A stretch of DNA of 64,000 nt from Oscillospiraceae bacterium (GTDB taxonomy: Bacteria; Bacillota; Clostridia; Oscillospirales; Acutalibacteraceae), in NCBI GenBank assembly GCA_015066445.1, contig SVOK01000004.1, forward strand, positions 1 to 64,000, in the 5' to 3' direction. A program made the position numbers and the translations under genes. The notes under the pieces were generated by a model that was not told the origin of the DNA, did not search any database, and saw only the letters and a list, made by a program, of their open reading frames with translations. Shown here piece after piece: positions 21,451 to 32,842 of this stretch (positions are counted from its first letter, which is position 1; each line of letters opens with the position of its first letter).

Positions 21451-22761
21451 TTACAACTCCTTTTTTATGTTTGCGCTAAACCACTCCAAAGAACGGTTTG
21501 AAAGCGCTGCATATCTTTCCTTTTTATCCTTGATTTTCTCTGTAAGTGCGGGAAGAATTCCAAAATTTGCGCCCATAGGCTGAAATTTTTCCACACGTTC
21601 ATCTGTTATATATCCAAGTAAAGCGCCTATCATACTTATATCAGGTAATACCGTCGGTTCTTCATCACGAAGTCTTGCTACAGCATTAATTCCTGCTATA
21701 ATTCCGCTTGCGGCAGATTCCATATAACCCTCAACACCCGAAATCTGACCTGCAAAGAAAATATTTTTATTTTTCTTTAAAGACAAATCCCTGTTTAAAA
21801 GCTTGGGCGAATTAATAAAAGTATTTCTGTGCATAACACCGTAACGCATAAATTCTGCATTTTCAAGTCCCGGTATCATTGAAAAAACTCTTTTTTGCTC
21901 AGGAAATTTAAGGTTAGTCTGAAAACCGACGATATTAAAAAGTGAGCCCTCTGCGTTTTCACGTCTTAACTGAACCGCCGCCCAAGGTCTGTGACCGGTT
22001 CTCGGGTCCTTTAGTCCCACAGGCTTTAGCGGACCGAAACGGATAGAATCCTCGCCACGTTTTGCTAAAACCTCAATTGGCATACAGCCTTCATAAACCG
22101 TTAGCGGTTTATCAAATTCCTTTAAAGGAGCGCTTTCAGCATTTACAAGCTCTTTATGAAACGAAGTATACTCCTCCTTATTCATATAGCAGTTGATATA
22201 ATCGTCAGTACCTTTATCATATCTTGAAGCGTAAAACGCCTTGCTCATATCAATACTTTCGGCTGTAACTATCGGTGCTGCCGCATCATAAAAACTGAGA
22301 TTTTCGCCGCCTGAAAGCTCTTTGATTTTTTCTGCCAATTCGCCGTCAGTAAGAGGACCAGTTGCAATAACGGTAATACCGTCGTCAGGAATTTCGGTTA
22401 CAACTCGGTTTTCAATTTCAATATTAGGGTGAGCTTTTATTTTTTCGGTGATAAGCGAAGAAAAAATATCTCTGTCAACCGCCAAAGCTCCGCCTGCCGC
22501 AACAGAGCATTCTGCCGCCGCATCTAAACAAACCGAGTTAAAACGCCGCATTTCCTCTTTTAAAAGTCCTGCCGCAGAATCTATTCTTGCCGCCTTTAAG
22601 GAGTTTGAGCAAACAAGCTCTGCAAAGCCGTCACTTTTATGCGCAGGGGTTTTCTTTAAAGGCTTCATCTCTATAAGCCTTACCTTTATTCCTCTGTTTG
22701 CTATCTGCCAAGCTGCTTCACAGCCCGCAAGACCTGCGCCCAAAACCTTAATTTCTTTCAT
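21451..22761 (-). CDS. trmFO: Methylenetetrahydrofolate--tRNA-(uracil-5-)-methyltransferase TrmFO
   Basis: [46 protein letters not shown]. Confidence 0.96.
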   Translation of the reverse strand: MKEIKVLGAGLAGCEAAWQIANRGIKVRLIEMKPLKKTPAHKSDGFAELVCSNSLKAARIDSAAGLLKEEMRRFNSVCLDAAAECSVAAGGALAVDRDIFSSLITEKIKAHPNIEIENRVVTEIPDDGITVIATGPLTDGELAEKIKELSGGENLSFYDAAAPIVTAESIDMSKAFYASRYDKGTDDYINCYMNKEEYTSFHKELVNAESAPLKEFDKPLTVYEGCMPIEVLAKRGEDSIRFGPLKPVGLKDPRTGHRPWAAVQLRRENAEGSLFNIVGFQTNLKFPEQKRVFSMIPGLENAEFMRYGVMHRNTFINSPKLLNRDLSLKKNKNIFFAGQISGVEGYMESAASGIIAGINAVARLRDEEPTVLPDISMIGALLGYITDERVEKFQPMGANFGILPALTEKIKDKKERYAALSNRSLEWFSANIKKEL

Positions 22762-24860
22762 TACTCGGTATCCTTACTTTTTTTAGTTGTTTTCTTTTGT
22801 CTTGTGGGACAATCCCCGTTAATACAGTAATTTCTGCCCCTTATTCCTGCTATTATATATCCTCCGCATTCCTTGCAGGTCTCACCTGTTGGAATACCGG
22901 GGGCTGCAAAATCGCACTGAGGATAATTTGAACAGCCATAGAATTTTTTGCCTTTTTTAGAAGTGCGTTTTATTAGCTTAGCTCCGCATTTAGGACATGG
23001 CTGTTTAACCTCGTCCTCGGGAACAGGCTTTGTGTTTTTACATTGCGGATAATTCGGGCAAGCCAAAAACTTTCCGAATCTGCTTGAACGGATTACCATT
23101 TTGCTTCCGCACTTTTCACACACAACATCGGTTTCAACCGCAGGCACTTTAACACGCTTACCATCAAGCGATTCTTCTGCCTTTTTATAAAGCTTATCAA
23201 AATCATTGTAAAAATCTTCAATGGTTTTAACCCACATCAAATCGCCTGCGCCTATTTTATCAAGCTTTACTTCAAGTCCTGCCGTAAATTTAACATCAAA
23301 TATTTTATCAAAATATTCTACCATCAAATCGGATACAACCATACCAAGATTAGTAGGCTTAAGTGATTTCTTTTCACGCTCAATATAATCTCTGCCCATA
23401 ATATTGGTAAGAATCGGCGCATAGGTAGAAGGTCTGCCTATACCGTTTTCATCAAGAGCCTTAATAAGAGTGGGCTCAGTATATCTTGGTGGTGGCTGAG
23501 TGAAATGCTGATTTGGAGTAAGCTCCCTAAGCTTTAAAATTTCACCCTCGGTCATATCAGGAAGGCTTACCTCGTTTTCATTCTCCTCGTCTTTACCTTC
23601 TTCGTAAAGCACAGTAAAACCGTCAAAACGGACAGAATAACCGCTTGCCTTAAAGAGATAATCCCCTGCAGTAATATCAACATTAACAGTATCCTGAACG
23701 CAAACTGCCATAAGAGAAGCTATAAAGCGCTCCCAGATAAGTTTATAAAGCTTATACTGTTCAGCTGTAAGTGAAGGCTTTGCCTGCTCGGGAGTTAGAG
23801 TAATAACAGTGGGACGGATAGCCTCGTGAGCGTCCTGAGCGCCGCTTTTGGTTTTAAAATAGCGAGGAGAAGACGGCAGATATTTTTCACCGTAACGACC
23901 TGTTATATATTTATTAGCCGCCGCTCTTGCTTCCTCAGAGATACGCAAAGAGTCTGTACGCATATAGGTTATAAGACCGGTAGAGCCAAGCCCCGAAATA
24001 TCAACACCCTCATAAAGCTGCTGAGCAATACGCATTGTTCTTTGAGCGGTAAAGCCGAGCTTTCGTGAAGCCTCCTGTTGGAGGGTTGAGGTTATAAACG
24101 GAGGTGCAGGCTGACGGTTGCGCTTGCCCTTTTTAATCTGAGTCACAGTATACTCTGCATTCTCAAGGCTGTTTACAATGCTTTCTGCCTGAGTGCCGTT
24201 TTCAATTCTTTCAATTTTTTCGCCGTTTTTATCTCCGTAAAGCTTAGCCACAAAGGTTTTTCTGCCTGATGCTAACTTTGCATCAATTGACCAATATTCC
24301 TCAGGGTTAAACTTTTCGATTTCACGTTCACGCTCAACAATAAGTCTTAAGGCAACAGTCTGAACTCGTCCTGCCGAAAGACCGCTCTTTACCTTTTTCC
24401 AAAGCAAAGGGCTGAGCTTATAACCCACAATTCTGTCAAGCACACGGCGAGCCTGCTGAGCATCAACCAAATTTATATCAAGCTGTCTTGGAGCTTTTAT
24501 ACCCGCCTTAACGCCTGATTCAGTGATTTCATTAAAGGTAACACGGTTAGCATCATTTAAATCAAGCGCTAAAATCTGAGCCAAATGCCAAGAGATAGCC
24601 TCACCCTCTCTATCAGGGTCAGTTGCAAGGTAAACTGCGTCACTGTCAGCCGCAGCCTGCTTCAAGGTTTTTATAAGTTCCTTTTTTTCAGGCAAATTAG
24701 AATACTGTGGCTTAAATCCGTTTTCTATATCAACACCAAGCTTTGATTTTGGCAGGTCACGTATATGACCCATAGATGCCATTACCTTATAATCGCCGCC
24801 AAGATATTTTTTTATGCTTTTTACTTTAGTCGGAGACTCTACTATTAAAAGCTTTGACAT
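22761..24860 (-). CDS. topA: DNA topoisomerase I
   Basis: [46 protein letters not shown]-terminal zinc-finger repeats. Confidence 0.97.
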   Translation of the reverse strand: MSKLLIVESPTKVKSIKKYLGGDYKVMASMGHIRDLPKSKLGVDIENGFKPQYSNLPEKKELIKTLKQAAADSDAVYLATDPDREGEAISWHLAQILALDLNDANRVTFNEITESGVKAGIKAPRQLDINLVDAQQARRVLDRIVGYKLSPLLWKKVKSGLSAGRVQTVALRLIVEREREIEKFNPEEYWSIDAKLASGRKTFVAKLYGDKNGEKIERIENGTQAESIVNSLENAEYTVTQIKKGKRNRQPAPPFITSTLQQEASRKLGFTAQRTMRIAQQLYEGVDISGLGSTGLITYMRTDSLRISEEARAAANKYITGRYGEKYLPSSPRYFKTKSGAQDAHEAIRPTVITLTPEQAKPSLTAEQYKLYKLIWERFIASLMAVCVQDTVNVDITAGDYLFKASGYSVRFDGFTVLYEEGKDEENENEVSLPDMTEGEILKLRELTPNQHFTQPPPRYTEPTLIKALDENGIGRPSTYAPILTNIMGRDYIEREKKSLKPTNLGMVVSDLMVEYFDKIFDVKFTAGLEVKLDKIGAGDLMWVKTIEDFYNDFDKLYKKAEESLDGKRVKVPAVETDVVCEKCGSKMVIRSSRFGKFLACPNYPQCKNTKPVPEDEVKQPCPKCGAKLIKRTSKKGKKFYGCSNYPQCDFAAPGIPTGETCKECGGYIIAGIRGRNYCINGDCPTRQKKTTKKSKDTE

Positions 24861-24880
24861 ATATTTCCTCCTGAATTAAT

Positions 24881-26062
24881 TTACATTTTTTCATATCTGC
24901 CGCCTGGAAGAGCCTTAATAAGAAACTCCATCTCAAGCTCTGTAAGTGCCGAAAGCAGCTGCTGATTATCCATATTGGAAATCCCGATTTCTTCGGGCAG
25001 AAAAATTTGCTTATCTAAATAATTATATACTATTTTTGCTTCATTTGAAAGAGTTTCAGGCAAATTTTTTTGTGAATTTTCTGTTTTTTTCTCTGTAACA
25101 GGCTTTTTTGGGGTCACATTTTGCTTATTATTGCCGATTATGTCGCTATTTAAAGCCTTTTCTATATTGATTTTATCAGGAAAACGCAGAATATATTCAT
25201 TAAAAATATCACTTACATCTAAAAGCGGTCTTGCGCCGTCACGCAAAAGCAAATTAGAGCCTGCATATTTACTGTCCTCAGGTGAGCCTGGAATTACAAA
25301 AACATCTCTTCCCTGCTCGTTAGCATGCCTTGCAGTTATAAGTGCTCCGCTCTTTTTACCTGCCTCAACAACCACCGTTCCAAGACTAAGCGCCGCCATT
25401 ATACGGTTTCTCACAGGAAAAGTATATCGGCTCGGGTCTTCACTGGGCGGATATTCACTAATAAGACAGCCATTTTTTGAAACCGCTTTTCTAAGTTTCT
25501 TATTTTCGGGTAAATAACTGCTCTTAATTCCACAACCAAGGCACAAAACCGTTGTGCCACCTGCTTTAAGGGCGCCTGCGTGGGCATAGGTATCGGTACC
25601 TAAAGCACCTCCGCTTACTACTATCATACCTGAAGCCGCCAAGCGGTAACCCAAAGAGAATGCCGCCTTTTTACCGAATTCGCTGACCTTACGCGGTCCT
25701 ACAATACAAACGGTTGGTATCTCGTCAAATCTGGGCATATTTCCCTTTACATAAAGCACTAACGGTGCATCAGGTATCACCGAGAGGCAAAAGGGGTATT
25801 TTTCGCTGCCATAGGGTATGATTTCAATACCGTCTTTCTTGCACTCTGCCATAATGCTTAAAGAATTGGCAAGAGTAACCGCTTCTAAACGCTCCAATTC
25901 CCTTTTTGTGAAAATTTTGCTTTTTGCCCGTTTTTCATTACCCGACTTAAACAAAGCCTCGGCTGAGCCAAAATGCTCCAAAGCTTTTACCGCCTTACAG
26001 CTTCCCGCACCCAAAGCCTGCTGCAACCAAATTAAATATCTTATCACTTCATCATTTCCCAC
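24881..26062 (-). CDS. dprA: DNA-processing protein DprA
   Basis: IVVSGGALGTDTYAHAGALKAGG, EYPPSEDPSRYTFPVRNRIMAALS. Confidence 0.95.
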   Translation of the reverse strand: MGNDEVIRYLIWLQQALGAGSCKAVKALEHFGSAEALFKSGNEKRAKSKIFTKRELERLEAVTLANSLSIMAECKKDGIEIIPYGSEKYPFCLSVIPDAPLVLYVKGNMPRFDEIPTVCIVGPRKVSEFGKKAAFSLGYRLAASGMIVVSGGALGTDTYAHAGALKAGGTTVLCLGCGIKSSYLPENKKLRKAVSKNGCLISEYPPSEDPSRYTFPVRNRIMAALSLGTVVVEAGKKSGALITARHANEQGRDVFVIPGSPEDSKYAGSNLLLRDGARPLLDVSDIFNEYILRFPDKINIEKALNSDIIGNNKQNVTPKKPVTEKKTENSQKNLPETLSNEAKIVYNYLDKQIFLPEEIGISNMDNQQLLSALTELEMEFLIKALPGGRYEKM

Positions 26063-26826
26063 ATTGAAATTGAGGCAGCAACCGCCGCATTTAACGACTC
26101 TGCCCTACCGCTCATTGGAATGGTTATAAGCTCGTCCGATTTTTGTTTTGTTTCATTAGTTATTCCGTTAGCTTCATTGCCGATAACAAGCACCGAACCA
26201 ACCGAAAAATTAATTTCGTTTATATGCTTAGCATCGCTATCCACAACGCAGGAATAAATTTTTAACCCTGTGTTTTTCAAATCATCAGCAAAGCATTTAA
26301 GGATTATTACAGGCATACGCAAAAGCGTTCCCATTGAAGCTCTGAGTGATTTTGGAGAATACGGGTCACAACCGCCTTGGGAGAGTATTATTCCTGATAC
26401 TCCTAAAGCCTCTGCAGTGCGTGCAACAGCCCCCAGATTTGAAGGGTCTGCTATATTTTCAAGCGCAATATATTTTCCGTTTTTGTCAATTTCAAAGTCA
26501 GCCTTCTGAGGGATTTTTGCTATTACAATTATTCCCTGCGGAGACTGAGTGTCACTTATTTTTTTGAACAATGAATCGGGAATTTTATAACATTCCTCAG
26601 CTTTTAAGGATAGTTTTTTAATATCCTCAGGGTATTTTGAATAAGCCGTAGCCGAGACAATTAACTTATCAAACAGAATTCCGTTATCATAAGCATCAAA
26701 ACAAATCCGCAGCCCCTCAAGTACAAAAAGCGCATTTTCTTTACGTGCTTTTGCAGATGACTGAAGCATTGAAGTCAGCTTGATAAGTGAATTTTCTTTG
26801 CTTGTAATTTCCTTAAAATCGGTCAA
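26044..26826 (-). CDS. TrmH/SpoU family RNA methyltransferase
   Basis: ALENIADPSNLGAVARTAEALGV, VIGNEANGIT, IPMSGRAESLNAAVAASISMWEM. Confidence 0.93.
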   Translation of the reverse strand: MTDFKEITSKENSLIKLTSMLQSSAKARKENALFVLEGLRICFDAYDNGILFDKLIVSATAYSKYPEDIKKLSLKAEECYKIPDSLFKKISDTQSPQGIIVIAKIPQKADFEIDKNGKYIALENIADPSNLGAVARTAEALGVSGIILSQGGCDPYSPKSLRASMGTLLRMPVIILKCFADDLKNTGLKIYSCVVDSDAKHINEINFSVGSVLVIGNEANGITNETKQKSDELITIPMSGRAESLNAAVAASISMWEMMK

Positions 26827-26867
26827 AATTACCCCTCCTTGCCCTAATTAAAAGAACATTTAAAAAT

Positions 26868-26900
26868 GAAAAAGTCGCCAGAGAGAAAAATCTCTGGCGA
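26868..26900 (-). terminator. Intrinsic terminator of the infC-rpmI-rplT operon
   Basis: Minus strand CGCCAGAGATTTTTCTCTCTGGCGACTTTTTC. Confidence 0.85.
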
Positions 26901-26906
26901 GAATAA

Positions 26907-27266
26907 TTATTTTTCAAGAGCTTTTTTTGCATTCTTAACGAGAGTTGCAAAACCTGCAGCATCGTTAACAGCTAAGTCAGCCAACATCTTACGGTTGATC
27001 TGAATTCCTGCCTTGTTAAGACCATTCATAAATGAAGAATAGTTAATATCATTCATTTTGCAGGCAGCAGAAATACGGGTGATCCAAAGACGACGGAAGT
27101 CACGCTTCTTAAGTCTACGACCAACATAAGCATAGTTGCCGGATTTCATTACGGCTTCTTTAGCGGTTTTAAAGAGCTTGGATTTAGCGCCAAAATAGCC
27201 CTTAGCAAGCTTTAATATCTTTTTTCTTCTTTTGCGTGTTGCTAACGCACCTTTAACACGTGCCAT
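26907..27266 (-). CDS. rplT: 50S ribosomal protein L20
   Basis: [32 protein letters not shown]. Confidence 0.98.
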   Translation of the reverse strand: MARVKGALATRKRRKKILKLAKGYFGAKSKLFKTAKEAVMKSGNYAYVGRRLKKRDFRRLWITRISAACKMNDINYSSFMNGLNKAGIQINRKMLADLAVNDAAGFATLVKNAKKALEK

Positions 27267-27295
27267 TTGTGTTTACCTCCACTTTCAAGTTTTCC

Positions 27296-27493
27296 TTACT
27301 TATAAGGAATCATTTTCTTTATTGCTGCTACATTTGTTACGTCAGCAGTTACGGTCTTGCGAAGATTTCTCTTGCGCTTGGTTGTTTTCTTGTTGAGAAT
27401 GTGTGACTTGAAAGCATGAGCTCTCTTAACCTTACCGGTTTTGGTCAGCTTAAAGCGTTTCTTAGCGCCACTGTGTGTTTTAATCTTAGGCAT
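27296..27493 (-). CDS. rpmI: 50S ribosomal protein L35
   Basis: [36 protein letters not shown]. Confidence 0.98.
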   Translation of the reverse strand: MPKIKTHSGAKKRFKLTKTGKVKRAHAFKSHILNKKTTKRKRNLRKTVTADVTNVAAIKKMIPYK

Positions 27494-27523
27494 TGTAAGT
27501 CCTCCCTATATTTTTTACAACAA

Positions 27524-28042
27524 TTATTTACCCGACTTGGGGGCAAGGAACATAAGCATATTACGTCCTTCCATTTTAGCAGGCTTTTCTACAGAACAAT
27601 AGTCCTTGCAGAATTCTGCAAAGCGGTTCATAGTTTCAAGACCTATCTCAGGGTGACCGAGCTCACGGCCTCTGAAACGGATAGAAACCTTAACCTTGTC
27701 GCCGTCCTGCAAAAAGCGGATAGCGTGCTTGCCTTTGGTTTCAAAATCATGAACATCAATACTAAGTCCAAGACGAACTTCCTTAACATCCATTACCTTT
27801 TGATTCTTCTTAGCTTCTTTTTCACGTTTTGCCTGCTCGAAACGGTACTTACCGTAATCCATTATCTTGCAAACAGGCGGCTGAGCATTAGGAGAAATGC
27901 AAACCAAATCTAAGTCTGCGGCATAAGCCTCCTCCAAAGCCTTATCAACCGAAACGATACCAAGCTGAGAACCATCGGCTGTGATTACACGAACTTCCTT
28001 GAATTTAATATTTTCGTTTATGGCAAGTTCTTTACTGCTAAT
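27524..28042 (-). CDS. infC: Translation initiation factor IF-3, AUU start codon
   Basis: ORF track starts at an internal TTG (27937). In frame upstream the coding continues ISSKELAINENIKFKEVRVITADGSQLGIVSVDKALEEAY, with GGAGGT 8 nt before ATT at 28042 and no ATG/GTG/TTG in a suitable position. Confidence 0.93.
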   Translation of the reverse strand: MSSKELAINENIKFKEVRVITADGSQLGIVSVDKALEEAYAADLDLVCISPNAQPPVCKIMDYGKYRFEQAKREKEAKKNQKVMDVKEVRLGLSIDVHDFETKGKHAIRFLQDGDKVKVSIRFRGRELGHPEIGLETMNRFAEFCKDYCSVEKPAKMEGRNMLMFLAPKSGK

Positions 28043-28218
28043 GTTGACACACCTCCAGATTAGGTAGTCGGTTAAACCGACCTAAAAACAAAAGCGTGGA
28101 CGCAAAACGCCCACGCATAAGAATACCGTAAATAAAAAATTAAAAACGAAATCTTATTAACCCTTTAACTTACTCGCTGAGGGTGAGGACGCATAGCGCA
28201 CTACTTCTTTGTGCTTAC
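28043..28218 (-). ncRNA. infC operon 5' leader (candidate L20/IF3 autoregulatory leader)
   Basis: ~170-nt untranslated leader between a consensus promoter and infC, containing a terminator-like hairpin; position matches the Firmicutes L20 leader. Covariance match not tested. Confidence 0.55.
28083..28117 (-). terminator. Attenuator-like terminator in the infC leader
   Basis: Minus strand GCGTGGGCGTTTTGCGTCCACGCTTTTGTTTTTAGG located upstream of the infC ribosome-binding site. Confidence 0.75.
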
Positions 28219-28219
28219 T

Positions 28220-28247
28220 ATTATACACCCTTTTTCCGATTTGTCAA
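28220..28247 (-). promoter_or_regulatory. Consensus sigma-A-type promoter for infC operon
   Basis: Minus strand TTGACA, 16 nt, TATAAT. Confidence 0.8.
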
Positions 28248-28281
28248 GCATTTTTTGTAAAACAATATTCAACTATATTTT

Positions 28282-29616
28282 TCACACCCTGAGCTCTTTT
28301 CGCCACTTGCCGAAATAGTAAAAGGCAAAACCGAAAGCGGCATCTGCCAGCCAAAACATTGCCCAACCGATGAATATACCGTAATAACCCAAAAATCTTT
28401 CAAATATCACACTGAAAATTATTCTTGCTACCGAGCCTGCCAGAGTTGCTATTAACAGAGCTTTCATTCGGTCCATTGCCCTGAAAAAATTGTGATATGC
28501 ATTAGCCAGAACGTTAAGTATCAAAAATGGCATAAAATATTTTAAAAATGCTACTGAATACTCAACCGCCGTTTTTGAAGCATCTGCTCCAAAGAAAATT
28601 CCGCATATTTGTTGCGGAAAGCATACGCAAACAAGTAAAACAGGAAGTGTAAACAATATATTCTGAAGCACGCCCACAAAAAAGCCTTTTTTAAGCCGTT
28701 TATATTTTTTTGCACCGTAGCACTGAGCAGTGTGACTTCCTATGCTTTTAGCAGCATTCTGATAAATTGAAGCATTTATATCGTATACTCTTAAAATAAC
28801 TGTATAGCTTGATGTGGCATCACTGCCAATACTATTTACTATCGGAGACAGTATCATAGACGAAAAATACATAATAGACTGTTGCACCATAGTAGGCAGA
28901 GAAAAGTGGAAGGTTTCTTTAATAACACGGCTGCTAAGCATAACCTTATGGTTACTACAGCGAAGCTGCCTGAAGCATTTTCTAAGCTTGATGAAATAGA
29001 ACACCGAAACTACAAATGCAGAAAAAACAGTTGCTACCGCAAGACCCGCAACACCCATCTCAAGCACAGATACTGTAAAAATATTACCGGCAACATTAAT
29101 AACTGCACATAAAACCGACATTTTAAGCGGATAAGAGCCGTCTCCAAGAGCGTTCATTATATGTAAAAAAGTGTTCTGCATCAGAACAAAGACATTACCC
29201 AAAGTGCAAATAGTAAAATAAATATCCGCTTCCTTTAAAACCTTGCTGTCTATCTGCAAAAAAGAATAAAGTGCATCCTTGAAAGCAATGCTTAAAATAC
29301 TCACCAGAATTATTACAAAGGAAATAAACCAGAGATTATTAATAGCCACATTTTTAACCCTGAAATATTTTTTTGCGCCAAAAAGATTTGCAACATAAAT
29401 TCCCACGCCGCAGGAATATCCCCAAAAGAAAGAATTAGTAAACGATACAAACGGTGATGTGGCTCCTATTGCCGCAAGAGCACTATCGCCTATCAGCTTG
29501 CCTGCAATTATTGTATCAATTGTATGATACATCTGTGAAAGCACGCCTGCAAGCACCATAGGCAATGCAAAAACAAAGAAGTTTTTGTAAATATTACCAC
29601 TTGTTAAGTCCTTCAT
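28282..29616 (-). CDS. MATE family efflux transporter
   Basis: 12-TM MatE architecture; FALPMVLAGVLSQMYHTIDTIIAGKLIGDSALAAIGA. Confidence 0.9.
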   Translation of the reverse strand: MKDLTSGNIYKNFFVFALPMVLAGVLSQMYHTIDTIIAGKLIGDSALAAIGATSPFVSFTNSFFWGYSCGVGIYVANLFGAKKYFRVKNVAINNLWFISFVIILVSILSIAFKDALYSFLQIDSKVLKEADIYFTICTLGNVFVLMQNTFLHIMNALGDGSYPLKMSVLCAVINVAGNIFTVSVLEMGVAGLAVATVFSAFVVSVFYFIKLRKCFRQLRCSNHKVMLSSRVIKETFHFSLPTMVQQSIMYFSSMILSPIVNSIGSDATSSYTVILRVYDINASIYQNAAKSIGSHTAQCYGAKKYKRLKKGFFVGVLQNILFTLPVLLVCVCFPQQICGIFFGADASKTAVEYSVAFLKYFMPFLILNVLANAYHNFFRAMDRMKALLIATLAGSVARIIFSVIFERFLGYYGIFIGWAMFWLADAAFGFAFYYFGKWRKELRV

Positions 29617-29741
29617 TTAACCACATCCTTGACTTTCCCCTTGATAGCTGTTACTATTATATAGAATTATCAAAATTTTGCAATATGCGTTTAAAATATT
29701 TAACAATTCTCATTTTTTCTCATTGTGCTGAGGTGTTTTTA

Positions 29742-30503
29742 ATGGCTAAAAAAAGAACAGATATCATTCTGGATATTTTAAAAAGCGAGGGCTATGTTAC
29801 GGTAAAATATCTTACCGAAAAGCTTCATTACAGTACCGCTACCATAAATCGGGATCTCAACGACCTACAAAACCGAAAGCTTATAAAAAGGCATTACGGC
29901 GGTGCCGAGCTTGTTGAAAGCCGAGCCACTCCCCTTGTTTTCAGATATCACAAAATGCGACCCGTTAAAAATGTGATAGCAAAAAAGGCGGCAGATTTCA
30001 TTAATAACGGTGATACTATTTTTATTGATGCTTCAACCACTGCACAGTGCATTGGTCAGTATATAACTGATAAAAAGGACTTAACTGTTATTACCAATAA
30101 TATGATGCTTGCCAGCTTTTTAAGTGAGAATAACATTAAATGTATCTGCCTTGGCGGAGAGATAGTGGAAATTCCGTATATGCTGGACGGTGCTGACACA
30201 GCAGAATTCGCAAGCCACTATATTGCTGATAAAATGTTCTTTTCAACAGGTGGCATTTCAAGTGACGGCGCAATATATGGCGGAAACGCATATTACTATT
30301 TGCATCTTACAATGCAAAAAAATTCAGATAAAGTTTTCTACCTTGCCGACCACCAAAAAATTGATGTAAAAATCAAAAAAATACTTTTCGATTTATCAAA
30401 GGTGGATTATATTATCAGCGATTATACTTTTAATGACAGCGTAAAAGAAAAATATAAGGACACAAATTTTATTGAAGTGCCAACACCCAAAACGCAAAAA
30501 TAA
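29742..30503 (+). CDS. DeoR/GlpR family transcriptional regulator
   Basis: N-terminal HTH TVKYLTEKLHYSTATINRDLNDLQNRKLIKRHYGGA; ATG at 29742 with GAGGTG upstream preferred. Confidence 0.9.
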   Translation: MAKKRTDIILDILKSEGYVTVKYLTEKLHYSTATINRDLNDLQNRKLIKRHYGGAELVESRATPLVFRYHKMRPVKNVIAKKAADFINNGDTIFIDASTTAQCIGQYITDKKDLTVITNNMMLASFLSENNIKCICLGGEIVEIPYMLDGADTAEFASHYIADKMFFSTGGISSDGAIYGGNAYYYLHLTMQKNSDKVFYLADHQKIDVKIKKILFDLSKVDYIISDYTFNDSVKEKYKDTNFIEVPTPKTQK

Positions 30504-30528
30504 TAATATACTAAATAATTAAAGTTTT

Positions 30529-30556
30529 AAAGGGCTCGCATTTGCGAGCCCTTTTA
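30529..30556. terminator. Bidirectional intrinsic terminator
   Basis: aaaagggctcgcatttgcgagcccttttaa between convergent genes. Confidence 0.85.
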
Positions 30557-30562
30557 ATAATT

Positions 30563-31948
30563 CTATTTAGATTTTAAATATTCATCAATTGAATTTGCGG
30601 CAGTTTTACCTGCTCCCATTGCAAGAATAACGGTGGCGGCGCCTGTTACAGCATCTCCGCCGGCATAAACACCTTGCTTTGTGGTCTGCATATTTTCGTC
30701 CACCACAAGACAGCCCTTTTTATTTGCCTCGAGTCCCTTTGTAGTAATTCTCAGCAACGGATTAGGAGATGTTCCAAGAGCCATAATTACGGAATCCACG
30801 GGAATTGTAAACTCAGAGCCTTCTACCTCAACCGGTCTTCTTCTGCCGCTACTGTCAGGCTCGCCAAGCTCCATTTTAATACATTCAATAGCTGTTACAT
30901 AACCTTTTTCATCACTAATGATTTTAGTAGGATTGCAAAGAAGCTTAAACTCAATTTCCTCTTCCTTAGCGTGGTGAATTTCTTCCTTACGGGCAGGCAT
31001 TTCCTCTTCGCCTCTGCGGTAAATTATATAAACGTGCTCTGCACCAAGTCTTTTTGCGCAGCGTGCAGCATCCATAGCCACATTACCGCCGCCCACAACT
31101 GCTACGGAATTTGATTTTTTAATGGGAGTAGCATAATCAGAAAGATAAGCCTTCATAAGATTTATTCGGGTTAAAAATTCATTAGCCGAATAAACTCCTA
31201 CACTGCCTTCCCCTTCAATACCCATAAACATAGGCAGACCCGCTCCCGAGCCGATAAACACAGCCTCGTAGCCCATATCTATTATTTCATCAATAGATAA
31301 AATCTTACCTATAACCATATCGGTCATTATTTCAACGCCCAATTTTTTAAGACCCTCAATTTCGTCAGCAACTATTTTTTTAGGGAGTCTGAATTCAGGT
31401 ATACCGTAAACCAAAACACCGCCAGGGGTGTGAAAGGCTTCAAAAACAGTTACCTTATAGCCTTTTTTAGCAAGGTCTCCAGCACAGGTAAGTCCTGCAG
31501 GACCGGCGCCTATAACCGCAACCTTTTTACCGTTTTCTTTAATCTGCGGTACATTAGCCTCGCAGTTGTTCATATAATAATCGGCAACAAAGCGTTCAAG
31601 TCTGCCAATAGCAACACTCTCGCCCTTTATTCCTCTTACGCATTTACCCTCGCACTGTCGCTCCTGAGGGCAAACTCTGCCACAAACTGCAGGAAGAGAA
31701 TTGGTTTCGTTTATTTTTTCATAAGCCGCTTTAAAATCGCCTTTAGCTACAAGGGAAATAAATTCAGGTATCTTAACATTAACGGGGCAACCTGAAACAC
31801 AGGGCTTATTCTTACAGTTAAGGCAACGGTTAGCCTCAGCAATAGCCATTTCCTCGGTATAACCGAGAGCTACCTCTTCAAAGTTTTTGTTTCTTACTAA
31901 CGGCTCTTGCTCGGGCATTTTATTTTTAACCGGTGACATATCAGCCAT
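30563..31948 (-). CDS. nfnB: NADH-dependent ferredoxin:NADP+ oxidoreductase large subunit / GltA-type glutamate synthase small-subunit-like protein
   Basis: Cys-rich N-terminus (CLNCKNKPCVSGCPV, VCPQERQCEGKCV) plus FAD/NAD binding domains; adjacent to the NfnA homolog. Confidence 0.85.
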   Translation of the reverse strand: MADMSPVKNKMPEQEPLVRNKNFEEVALGYTEEMAIAEANRCLNCKNKPCVSGCPVNVKIPEFISLVAKGDFKAAYEKINETNSLPAVCGRVCPQERQCEGKCVRGIKGESVAIGRLERFVADYYMNNCEANVPQIKENGKKVAVIGAGPAGLTCAGDLAKKGYKVTVFEAFHTPGGVLVYGIPEFRLPKKIVADEIEGLKKLGVEIMTDMVIGKILSIDEIIDMGYEAVFIGSGAGLPMFMGIEGEGSVGVYSANEFLTRINLMKAYLSDYATPIKKSNSVAVVGGGNVAMDAARCAKRLGAEHVYIIYRRGEEEMPARKEEIHHAKEEEIEFKLLCNPTKIISDEKGYVTAIECIKMELGEPDSSGRRRPVEVEGSEFTIPVDSVIMALGTSPNPLLRITTKGLEANKKGCLVVDENMQTTKQGVYAGGDAVTGAATVILAMGAGKTAANSIDEYLKSK

Positions 31949-32768
31949 TTAAAACACCCTCCATTCTGCAAGCGTGAGCTTCTTCCTCACGGTAGAGACC
32001 GTTTCTGCGCATAAGCTCATCATAATCCACCTGATGACCGTCAAAATCGGGACCGTCCACACAAGCGAACTTCACTTCTCCCCCAACCTTAACACGGCAG
32101 CCGCCGCACATACCTGTACCGTCAATCATAATAGGATTAAGGCTGACAATAGTTCTGATAGCCTGCTGCTCGGTAGCTTTAGAAACGAATTTCATCATAG
32201 GAATAGGACCAATGGCAATAACTAAATCATAGGTATCCTTTTCTATAAGCTCCTTTAAAACATCAGTAACAAAGCCTTTTCTACCGTATGAGCCGTCATC
32301 AGTAGTAACAAAATAACTGTCACTGACATTTCTCATTTCTTCTTCAAGAATTACAATGTCACGATTTCTGAAACCTGCAATAACAGTAGTATCCACACCC
32401 ATATTATGAAGTGCCTTTGCCTGCGGATAAGCTATTGCGCAACCAACACCGCCGCCTATTACAATAGCCTTTTGGGGAGCTTTAAATTCAGTAGGCTGAC
32501 CCAACGGACCCACACAGTCGGTAATAAAATCGCCTTTGTTTAAGGTGGCTAATTTTTTAGTCGTAAAGCCAACAGCCTGAAAAATAATTGTAAGTGTTCC
32601 CTTATTGCTATCAAAATCTGCAACAGTCAGAGGCACTCGTTCACCTTTCTCATCAATTCTTATAATAACAAATTGACCCGGCTTTACCTTTTTTGCCACA
32701 AACGGAGCAGAAATTGTCATTGCTGTTACCTGCTCATTTAACTGCTTTTTTTCTAAAATTTCAAACAC
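31941..32768 (-). CDS. nfnA: Sulfide/dihydroorotate dehydrogenase-like FAD/NAD-binding protein (NfnA)
   Basis: RVPLTVADFD, GGGVGCAIAYPQAKAL, DGTGMCGGCRVKVGGEVKFACVDGPDFDGH. Confidence 0.88.
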   Translation of the reverse strand: MFEILEKKQLNEQVTAMTISAPFVAKKVKPGQFVIIRIDEKGERVPLTVADFDSNKGTLTIIFQAVGFTTKKLATLNKGDFITDCVGPLGQPTEFKAPQKAIVIGGGVGCAIAYPQAKALHNMGVDTTVIAGFRNRDIVILEEEMRNVSDSYFVTTDDGSYGRKGFVTDVLKELIEKDTYDLVIAIGPIPMMKFVSKATEQQAIRTIVSLNPIMIDGTGMCGGCRVKVGGEVKFACVDGPDFDGHQVDYDELMRRNGLYREEEAHACRMEGVLNG

Positions 32769-32842
32769 TTATAACACCTGATTTTAAAAAACTAAAATAA
32801 TACTAATAAAAAACCTTATAATTTGCAATTCGGTTTTTGCAG

